Below, piece after piece: positions 1 through 5,236 of a stretch of 5,236 nucleotides of DNA. Location of the stretch: positions 1-5,236 of the forward strand of contig JAHFDU010000292.1 in assembly GCA_023248835.1 (NCBI GenBank), in the 5' to 3' direction. The DNA comes from Myxococcales bacterium. Its GTDB lineage: Bacteria > Myxococcota_A > Polyangia > Palsa-1104. The notes beneath the pieces were generated by a model, which worked only from the letters and a program-made list of their open reading frames with translations, made no database searches and was not told the origin of the DNA. The position numbers and the translations under genes are program-made. Position 1 is the first letter of the stretch. Each line of letters starts with the position of its first letter.

Positions 1-45
1 AGAGTCAACGCGGATCGATCACGTCAATGTCATTTTCGATCTACT

Positions 46-1452
46 CTAGTTCACGATGCGCTTGAGCGAAGAGATGGTACCGGGCTTGAACTCGATCGGA
101 TAGTTGCCGGTAAAACAGGCGTCACAATAGTGCGCGCCGGGGAGCGCCTTGCCGATCTCCGGCGCGCCGCAGAGACTGACCGCTTTCATCATGCCGTCAC
201 GCGACAGATAAGCGAGCGAATCGCAGGTGACGTAACGCGCAATCTCTTCGGGCGAGTGCGACGAAGCGATGAGCTCGGATCGCGTCGGCGTGTCGATGCC
301 GTAATAACAGGGATGCGTGGTCGGCGGCGATGAGATGCGAACATGCACCTCCCGCGCTCCGGCGGCGCGGATCATCTTGACGATCTTGCGCGATGTGGTG
401 CCGCGCACGATCGAGTCGTCGACGATGATCACCCGTTTGCCATGCAAGACTTCTTTCACCGCATTCAACTTCAACTTGACGCCAAAGTGGCGGATCGACT
501 GCTGCGGCTCGATGAAGGTGCGCCCGATGTAGTGCGAGCGAATCAAGCCGAAGTCGTAGGGAATGCCACTTTGCCGCGCATAGCCGATCGCTGCTGGCGT
601 TCCCGAATCGGGCACCGGAATCACCACATCGGCGTCGACCGGATGCTCTTCGGCCAACTTGCGACCGAGCAGCTCGCGCACGCGATAGACACTACGCCCG
701 TCGATGTGCGAATCGGGGCGAGCAAAATACACATGTTCGAACACGCAAAAACGGCGCGATGCTTCTGGCCACGGTTTGAACGAGCGCAGCCCTTTGCTGT
801 CGACCACCACCACTTCACCCGGTTCGACCTCGCGGATGAATTCCGCCTCGATCAGATCGAATGCGCAGGTTTCAGAGGCAAAAATAAATGAATCGCGCAG
901 CCGGCCGAGCAACAGAGGGCGGAAACCGTTGGGATCGCGCACTGCGATGAGTTTCGACTCGGCCAAAAACACCAACGAATAGGCGCCATCGACCGAACGC
1001 AGTGCATTGACGATTCGCGTTTCAATATCGGGCTCACGCGCCCGTGCCAACAGGTGGACGATCACTTCGGAATCAGTGGTCGACTGAAAAATCGAGCCGT
1101 CGATCTCAAGTTTACGTCGCAACTCCGCCGCGTTGACCAGATTGCCATTGTGCGCCACCGCCACCGACCCGTGCGCGTATTCGACGGCGAACGGTTGCGC
1201 ATTGCGCAGCGACGAATCTCCAGAAGTCGAATAGCGCACATGCCCTATCGACAAATGGCCGGGCAATTCTGCGAGTGCGCCACGCGAAAAAGCGTCGCCG
1301 ACCAGGCCCACCCGTTTTACTTGGTGGAAGCGATCTCCGTCGGAAGTGACAATCCCGGCCGCCTCTTGGCCACGATGCTGCAGCGCGTGCAGTCCAAGAT
1401 AGGTAATATTTGCCGCTTCTGGATGCCCGTACACGCCGACGATTCCGCACAT
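46..1452 (-). CDS. purF: Amidophosphoribosyltransferase (glutamine PRPP amidotransferase), 468 aa
   Basis: This cytoplasmic enzyme makes 5-phosphoribosylamine from PRPP and glutamine, the committed step of de novo purine synthesis. The start is ATG at 1452, giving Met-Cys-Gly-Ile-Val-Gly. Met removal exposes Cys2, the N-terminal nucleophile of class II glutamine amidotransferases. Other glutaminase-site signatures are HVRYSTSG (71-78, Arg73), HNGNL (101-105) and TTDSE (125-129, Asp127). The PRPP-binding loop of the C-terminal phosphoribosyltransferase domain is VIIVDDSIVRGTTS (341-354). Cys236, Cys382, Cys443 and Cys446 (in HYCDAC) match the four cysteines that hold the 4Fe-4S cluster in the Bacillus subtilis-type enzyme, and the length fits that family (about 470 aa). 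The gene follows the upstream exported-protein gene by 36 nt with no clear Shine-Dalgarno, suggesting cotranscription. An in-frame TTG at 1482 would add ten residues. No terminator is visible in the 45 nt left after the stop. Confidence 0.98.
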   Translation of the reverse strand: MCGIVGVYGHPEAANITYLGLHALQHRGQEAAGIVTSDGDRFHQVKRVGLVGDAFSRGALAELPGHLSIGHVRYSTSGDSSLRNAQPFAVEYAHGSVAVAHNGNLVNAAELRRKLEIDGSIFQSTTDSEVIVHLLARAREPDIETRIVNALRSVDGAYSLVFLAESKLIAVRDPNGFRPLLLGRLRDSFIFASETCAFDLIEAEFIREVEPGEVVVVDSKGLRSFKPWPEASRRFCVFEHVYFARPDSHIDGRSVYRVRELLGRKLAEEHPVDADVVIPVPDSGTPAAIGYARQSGIPYDFGLIRSHYIGRTFIEPQQSIRHFGVKLKLNAVKEVLHGKRVIIVDDSIVRGTTSRKIVKMIRAAGAREVHVRISSPPTTHPCYYGIDTPTRSELIASSHSPEEIARYVTCDSLAYLSRDGMMKAVSLCGAPEIGKALPGAHYCDACFTGNYPIEFKPGTISSLKRIVN

Positions 1453-1488
1453 GCGAAGTTTGTAACACGCACCAGCCTGCAAGCCGAG

Positions 1489-2454
1489 TCAAAAATTGGT
1501 GACAGCACTTTGAGCAAACCCGGCGAGGATGGCGACGCCACCCGGCTGTAGCTCGAGGTTGGGGGCGTGAAATTGCGCGCGATCTTGATACAGCGGCGCT
1601 TTCTGCGAACGGATATTCCATACTGCAGCCCCGTTGTTAAACAGGAATGTCACTCGGTCGTTGCCCGAAACCAATTCACAACGCGCCCGCCCCTGCTCCT
1701 CGGTCAGATTCGAAACGGTGCCGCGCCGAAAAGCGGGATGGCCCTTGCGCACCGCAGCTAAATCAAGTGCCGACGAGTCAATAATCATCCCTTGACCTTG
1801 GCCAAGCAGTGCGAGCGCCGCCTGTGCGCGTCCGTGCGCGTCGGTGAGGCCTTGGGTCGCAATCACTCGATCAATTTTTTCGCCGGGTTCTTTATGCTCG
1901 ATCGAAAATGAATGCGTTTGCGGAAATCGCTCCCGCGCTGGCGAAGCCACAACTTGGCCGACCACGCCATCGGCGCAGCTGCGCTCTAGTGCTAATTCAA
2001 GCTCCGCGTCGGTGAGGCCCTCGACCAACACCCGCAAACCACGCGCGTGGGCAACTTCGACGAGGTCGATCGCTGAAGCCGCCACAATGACTCCATCGAT
2101 CCGCAATTCAGCCGCACGACGAATCAGATCTTCGTCGACCACGCGCACAAACATTGGCCGTTCCGGCCATTTTCCAACCACCACTGAGCGACGCAGCACC
2201 GCGCCGGGCAGCCGAAGTTCGGCGGTATGACCACCCGGAAAAAGTCCATGCAGATCGCAGCGCAAGATGCTGCCGTGGCGAATGCATCCCTGCGATCGAT
2301 TGCGCCCGTCGATAAGAAGCTCGGCAGTGTGCGAATGATCTTCGACCACAAACGACCAGGTCGCTTCGGTCGGCTGCGACGAAACCAAGCGCAACGTCGC
2401 TCCGTCGGCCTGCCCCAACCCACTGCACAACATTGCGAGCAAGAGAGCGCGCAC
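1489..2454 (-). CDS. Exported protein of unknown function, resembling a reduced GH13 (alpha-amylase-like) fold lacking catalytic residues, about 321 aa
   Basis: I do not recognise this as a named family. From a GTG start at 2454 the protein begins MRALLLAMLCSGLGQADG, a short Sec signal peptide with probable cleavage near residue 16 after GQA. Residues 20-92 look like a small beta-sandwich. The middle and end carry pieces that recall GH13 amylases: DLVEVAHARGLRVLVE (130-145), like the helix and strand before catalytic region I; ADGVVGQVV (161-169), like region II but without its Arg and Asp nucleophile; RAQAALALLGQGQGMII (209-225); AAVRKGHPAFRRG (233-245), like the helix leading into the amylase C-terminal domain; and LELQPGGVAIL (300-310), like its last strand. 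No DxxxNH, ExxW or NHD motif is present. The likeness is read by eye. A GDPD-like or unrelated barrel is possible. The start is uncertain: the frame stays open upstream into the protease gene, ATG at 2433 is an alternative, and no Shine-Dalgarno is visible. That it is a real gene is much surer than the fold. Confidence 0.72.
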   Translation of the reverse strand: MRALLLAMLCSGLGQADGATLRLVSSQPTEATWSFVVEDHSHTAELLIDGRNRSQGCIRHGSILRCDLHGLFPGGHTAELRLPGAVLRRSVVVGKWPERPMFVRVVDEDLIRRAAELRIDGVIVAASAIDLVEVAHARGLRVLVEGLTDAELELALERSCADGVVGQVVASPARERFPQTHSFSIEHKEPGEKIDRVIATQGLTDAHGRAQAALALLGQGQGMIIDSSALDLAAVRKGHPAFRRGTVSNLTEEQGRARCELVSGNDRVTFLFNNGAAVWNIRSQKAPLYQDRAQFHAPNLELQPGGVAILAGFAQSAVTNF

Positions 2455-2464
2455 GCGCGGAAGA

Positions 2465-3949
2465 CTAATGGAATGTTCTGCGGCGGCGCAAGCAAGCAAA
2501 TGCCGCAAGCACCAGCAGGACGGCCCCGATCGGCGCGCCAGAGCGTCCGGGTGCGAAAGCACATCCACCCTGACTTGCGACTCCACTGTCGTCGTCCGGA
2601 TTGTCGGTCGGATCTGTGCCCGTGTCCCCATCGGTCACCGGCATTGATGTGGAGGAGCCACCATCTTTTTTCTTGGGCTGTCCACCGTCGGTGCAGCCGC
2701 CGGGCGGCTGGCACTTCGCGCCGGGATCGCAGGAGCACTTTGGCGGCGCCACGGCACAAACCCCAGCTTGGCAAGTCTTGCCGCTGTCGCAGTCGGTATC
2801 GTCGATGCAGCTCCAGCTCTTGGCCATCGCGTTGTTCGAGGTGGTGACCTTCACCGTTTGTGTTTTTTGATTGCCCGAATTGTCGTATGCGGTGGCGGTC
2901 AACGTCCAGCTGCCCGGCGTAAAGATAAGGTCGAACCCTTGGTCGTCCTTAAACGGCGCCTTCCAAACAAAAGGCGGCGCAGTCTTGCTGTAAGTCAACC
3001 CACCGCCGACATCAATTTCAACTTTCGAGATGGCGCCGCCCATTTCGGTGGCATGAACCGCCACATCAAATTGGGTGGGAACCGTGGCTTGTTTCTCCGG
3101 CGAGAGAAAACTCAAATTGATGTTCGGGCCGGTCAGCATTCCGGTGCTTGCCCCGATGTTGGCCCGCAGTTTGGCGGCCGAGTTCTGAGTCGCGTTACCG
3201 TCGCATGAACTCTGGTCTTCCAAGCTCATGTTGGCGTCAACGAATTGGGTCTGGGTATCGCTGCCGCTCGGCTGCATCAGATCCCGATCGTCAGAAATAG
3301 TGTGCTCGAGGCCGAACGAATGGCCCGACTCGTGTGCCGCGTCCCGCGCCAAACTGCGCACCGCAGATGACGCGCTGCTGTTCGCTGCGACCTGCGCACT
3401 GGTGTCGGAGAAAACGAATGCGATGTTGTCTTCCTGCCGATTGCCGCAATCGAGCGGCGAAATGCCAACGGTGCAGCCAGCGGGCGGGTTACACTGCGAG
3501 CCGCCAATCACCTGGTATTTCTGACCACCGACGACGATCATCAGATAACGCCCAGTCAACGGTCGGGTGGTGACCACTTCGACGTTGTAGGGAGCGTAAT
3601 ACTGCTTGTACAGACTGACGACGGCGTTTATCACCGCCGTACGGTTGCCGATGCTCGAGTAAGGTGAGTCGTCAAACGCGGGAATGGTGAGCGAGCGGGA
3701 AATCAGGCCGATCTGGCTAACGTTGCTTGCCGAATCATCGCCCCCTTTGGTGAGGGTCACCCCACCGAAATTGAAAAATACCAGGTGCGCGCCGTTGGTG
3801 CCATCGCCTTGGGTAAGGCCAATATTGCGCACTCCGACGCCGTTCTGAGTTGTCTCGGGCAGTACATAATCCCGCGTGACGTCAGAGGGAGGCTGGCAGG
3901 CGCTAAAAAGCGCCGCGATCGCCAACAGAGACCACCTGCGGTGCAGCAT
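2465..3949 (-). CDS. Secreted metzincin zinc metalloprotease with lipoprotein signal and MYXO-CTERM sorting tail, 494 aa
   Basis: Residues 1-18 form a lipoprotein signal peptide: basic MLHRR, a hydrophobic stretch, then LFSAC with the lipid-accepting Cys18. Phe at -3 is slightly off consensus, and Gln at +2 suggests outer-membrane delivery. The catalytic domain (about 50-260) carries the metzincin zinc site HESGHSFGLEH (206-216: ligands His206, His210, His216; base Glu207; turn Gly213) and a plausible Met-turn at DLMQPSG (Met225). Cys153, Cys159, Cys168 and Cys249 may form disulfides. Residues about 276-370 look like a bacterial Ig-like domain (strands VEIDVGG, WTLTATAYDNSGN). A Cys-rich module (eight Cys, 381-419) and a Gly/Asp/Thr-rich linker follow. 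The tail is Gly461-Gly462-Cys463, a hydrophobic helix (472-487) and RRRR (488-491), the MYXO-CTERM pattern processed by myxosortases in Myxococcota. It probably acts on proteins or peptides at the cell surface; the substrate is unknown. ATG at 3949 is chosen because AAGGAGG lies five bases upstream. An upstream in-frame start at 3979 lacks that support. Confidence 0.93.
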   Translation of the reverse strand: MLHRRWSLLAIAALFSACQPPSDVTRDYVLPETTQNGVGVRNIGLTQGDGTNGAHLVFFNFGGVTLTKGGDDSASNVSQIGLISRSLTIPAFDDSPYSSIGNRTAVINAVVSLYKQYYAPYNVEVVTTRPLTGRYLMIVVGGQKYQVIGGSQCNPPAGCTVGISPLDCGNRQEDNIAFVFSDTSAQVAANSSASSAVRSLARDAAHESGHSFGLEHTISDDRDLMQPSGSDTQTQFVDANMSLEDQSSCDGNATQNSAAKLRANIGASTGMLTGPNINLSFLSPEKQATVPTQFDVAVHATEMGGAISKVEIDVGGGLTYSKTAPPFVWKAPFKDDQGFDLIFTPGSWTLTATAYDNSGNQKTQTVKVTTSNNAMAKSWSCIDDTDCDSGKTCQAGVCAVAPPKCSCDPGAKCQPPGGCTDGGQPKKKDGGSSTSMPVTDGDTGTDPTDNPDDDSGVASQGGCAFAPGRSGAPIGAVLLVLAAFACLRRRRTFH

Positions 3950-4173
3950 GAGAGCCTCCTTGCCCGGCGCTATAAGCAACCTTTGGGCCGCACGCTCGAA
4001 GGGCGGAACTACTTAACACAACTGGTAGAAAAAGATAGTCTCCGCAGAGGCAATCGAATCAGCCACCGCAGGGTGACGCAGCCTCGTAGCGCAACGCGCC
4101 GGCAACTCCAGTAGCCGGGTAGAGTCGAAGGCCATGAACCTGTAACTTGTTCAGTTGTTAAGACCGTCCCCGC
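3950..4173 (-). other. Intergenic region between the beta-propeller gene and the metalloprotease gene
   Basis: This 224-nt gap is the only sizeable non-coding stretch and the likeliest place for the promoter of the protease-purF unit. I see no tRNA, riboswitch or classical intrinsic terminator. Two weak inverted repeats exist: GTCACC/GGTGGC around a four-base loop (4062-4077, one G-T pair) and CCGGC/GCCGG around a ten-base loop (4099-4118). Neither is followed directly by a T-run on the minus strand. A run of five T lies further on, near 4030. A CTTATA hexamer (3971-3976) could be a -10 element, but it would leave a very short leader and has no convincing -35 partner. A 40-codon open frame (4013-4135, ATG) lies within the gap, with no good ribosome binding site. 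Confidence 0.55.
3955..3961 (-). promoter_or_regulatory. Shine-Dalgarno sequence of the metalloprotease gene
   Basis: On the minus strand the sequence reads AAGGAGG, then the spacer CTCTC, then ATG at 3949. This near-perfect match to the anti-Shine-Dalgarno of 16S rRNA, at ideal spacing, decides the start codon in favour of 3949 over the in-frame upstream alternative at 3979. It is the only strong ribosome binding site in the window, and it sits before the first gene of the presumed three-gene unit. Confidence 0.9.
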
Positions 4174-5236
4174 TTACGGAATGCCGCACTTCTTGGTCGT
4201 GCTCAGGCAAATGCCGACGCAGCAGGGATCGCCATCGACGCTGCAGGTCACGCCGTCTGGCACGCAGCTGCCACCATCGGGTGGGCCCGGGCCCAGCACT
4301 GCGGTGGTCCATTGCGCAGTGTGGTTATGCGCGGTGGCATCTTGCCCTGGCAGCCAGAACGCCGGAAAGGAGGGATCTCCCGCACTCAGCCCTTCCGCCA
4401 CCGACAAATTGATCGCTGCCATCCAGATCTGCGGCTGGTTGCACCGCGGCGACAACGGATCGAGGTGATCACCCATCGGATTTTCTGGCGTGTCCGGCGG
4501 ATAGCAATTGATTTGCGTGGCCATAGCGCCGTGGCCATCGTCTACCGTCGTGCTGTTACGTACGTGCAAGCCATAATCGCGCGTCGATGAAAACGTCACC
4601 CACAGCAGGCGCTGCTTACGATACTTCTGCACAAACGGACTCCAGCGCGGCCACGAATTGGTGACATCGCTATCGGTGTTGAGCGAGGCGCAGTCGATCG
4701 GTTCCGTGCCTTGTCCTTTGGGCAGCACAAACACCCGCGCTTTCGGATTGTTAAAACTATCGGCGTCGAGATCGGTCGCCTGCATTGCGACGCGATTGAA
4801 AACCACAAACTGTCCGTCGGGCGAATAGGAAGGATAGTAATTGTTTTCGCCCATCGAGGTCACCAGCGGCGACGGCTTGCCGAATTGCCCCATCCCCAAA
4901 TAGGGAATCGTCCACAAGCTGCCAGCGACGATGTGGGTGTCCTCGGCGTGCATGTTCAGCATCGGATCGGGCCCGTCGCCGCTCCATTGCAAGTAGCGTT
5001 TCGGAATCACGAACACTACGTTGCTGTCGTCGGGACTCCAGTCGGGCTGAGTGGCGCGCTGACCGATCGCGACAGTGCCCGCGCCCTCGCCGGTGTCGCC
5101 GTGGTAAAGCCGAAATTGGCCGGGCGTGTCATTGCCACTGCAGTCGCTCGCAAGGTAGTAGGCGTTGTTGCGCGAAAAAGTTTGAAAACCCGGCGTCTGA
5201 TAGAGCTGCACCGGATATTTGGTGGTGACATCGAGC
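4174..5236 (-). CDS. PD40/TolB-like beta-propeller protein, probably exported, with a knottin-like cysteine tail (5' end outside window)
   Basis: The frame is open to the right edge, so this is the C-terminal 353 residues of a longer protein. A GTG at 5211 is probably an internal Val. Numbering from the Leu codon at 5235, PD40-type blade motifs occur at 63-76 (QPDWSPDDSNVVFV) and 134-147 (YPSYSPDGQFVVFN), with a looser one at 195-213 (WPRWSP, then LLWVTFSS). A QIWMAAI strand follows near 269. The WSPDG-then-FV pattern marks the WD40-like propeller class seen in TolB and many exported deltaproteobacterial proteins, where it usually serves binding or scaffolding. No catalytic residues are evident. 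The last 30 residues hold six cysteines spaced C-x6-C-x6-CC-x3-C-x6-C (324-350). Such disulfide-type spacing suits an extracytoplasmic protein, but the signal peptide would lie outside the window. A 224-nt gap separates it from the next gene, so it is probably a separate unit. True TolB is unlikely: the tail and loose repeats do not fit, and no pal or tol gene is seen. Confidence 0.85.
   Translation of the reverse strand, partial: LDVTTKYPVQLYQTPGFQTFSRNNAYYLASDCSGNDTPGQFRLYHGDTGEGAGTVAIGQRATQPDWSPDDSNVVFVIPKRYLQWSGDGPDPMLNMHAEDTHIVAGSLWTIPYLGMGQFGKPSPLVTSMGENNYYPSYSPDGQFVVFNRVAMQATDLDADSFNNPKARVFVLPKGQGTEPIDCASLNTDSDVTNSWPRWSPFVQKYRKQRLLWVTFSSTRDYGLHVRNSTTVDDGHGAMATQINCYPPDTPENPMGDHLDPLSPRCNQPQIWMAAINLSVAEGLSAGDPSFPAFWLPGQDATAHNHTAQWTTAVLGPGPPDGGSCVPDGVTCSVDGDPCCVGICLSTTKKCGIP

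Noticed and set aside
1..45. Possible start of another gene downstream of purF
   Set aside because: The minus-strand frames opened by ATG or GTG here stop within a few codons. A frame with a possible TTG start at the very edge is too short to judge.
343..891. 182-codon open frame on the plus strand
   Set aside because: It lies wholly antisense to purF, a certain gene, and its protein is rich in His/Arg/Asp with no recognisable motif. This is typical of a mirror frame of a GC-rich gene.
1112..1621. 169-codon minus-strand frame spanning the start of purF
   Set aside because: It overlaps purF and the upstream gene in another frame. Its composition is dominated by Arg, Ala and Trp and it shows no family signature.
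1489..2454. Reading the middle gene as a glycerophosphodiester phosphodiesterase
   Set aside because: A segment around 130-170 resembles a GDPD strand-helix repeat, but no HR or ExD metal-binding motif is present. The C-terminal part fits amylase-type proteins better.
2455..2631. N-terminal extension of the amylase-like protein to 380 aa
   Set aside because: The added 59 residues overlap the MYXO-CTERM tail of the protease, look like a shadow translation, and would bury the signal peptide.
2227..2847. 206-codon open frame on the plus strand
   Set aside because: It runs opposite the junction of the amylase-like and protease genes. Its translation is Arg/Ser/Cys-rich and shows no domain.
4062..4077. 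Hairpin as a terminator for the propeller gene
   Set aside because: The stem is six pairs including one G-T, and no T-run follows it directly on the minus strand. It lies about 100 nt after the stop codon.
5209..5211. GTG as the true start of the propeller protein
   Set aside because: The frame remains open to the window edge with protein-like sequence upstream (LDVTTKYP). No signal peptide follows the GTG and no ribosome binding site precedes it.

Overview
The window is a gene-dense piece of a bacterial chromosome. All four genes lie on the minus strand, so transcription runs from the right edge to the left. The best lineage clue is the C-terminus of the metalloprotease gene. It is a MYXO-CTERM-type sorting tail: Gly-Gly-Cys, a short hydrophobic helix, then four arginines. 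A 'C..D.DC..G..C..G.C' cysteine cluster precedes it, of a kind common in secreted proteins of Myxococcota. I therefore infer a member of Myxococcota or a close deltaproteobacterial relative. By eye the base composition is well below the near-70% GC of Myxococcus, so this is probably not a classical Myxococcus-type genome.

Layout in transcription order: (1) 5236-4174, the 3' part of a gene for a secreted or periplasmic beta-propeller (PD40/TolB-like) protein ending in a six-cysteine, knottin-patterned tail; its 5' end lies outside the window. (2) 4173-3950, a 224-nt gap with no RNA gene or clear terminator, ending in a strong Shine-Dalgarno sequence. (3) 3949-2465, a surface metzincin zinc metalloprotease with a lipoprotein signal, an Ig-like domain, a Cys-rich stretch and the MYXO-CTERM tail. 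(4) 2454-1489, an exported protein of about 321 aa. It looks like a shrunken alpha-amylase-family (GH13) protein with no visible catalytic residues. It starts 10 nt after the protease stop. (5) 1452-46, purF, the first enzyme of de novo purine synthesis, starting 36 nt after gene 4. Positions 45-1 hold nothing I can identify.

Genes 3, 4 and 5 are packed tightly enough to be one transcription unit. Only the first has an obvious ribosome binding site, so the later two may depend on translational coupling. A housekeeping purine gene behind two exported-protein genes of unrelated apparent function is the odd feature of the locus. I see no mobile element, CRISPR array, tRNA, rRNA or evident novel defence-type system. 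The points most worth a second look are the apparently dead amylase-like protein, the protease with sorting signals at both ends, and the knottin-like tail.
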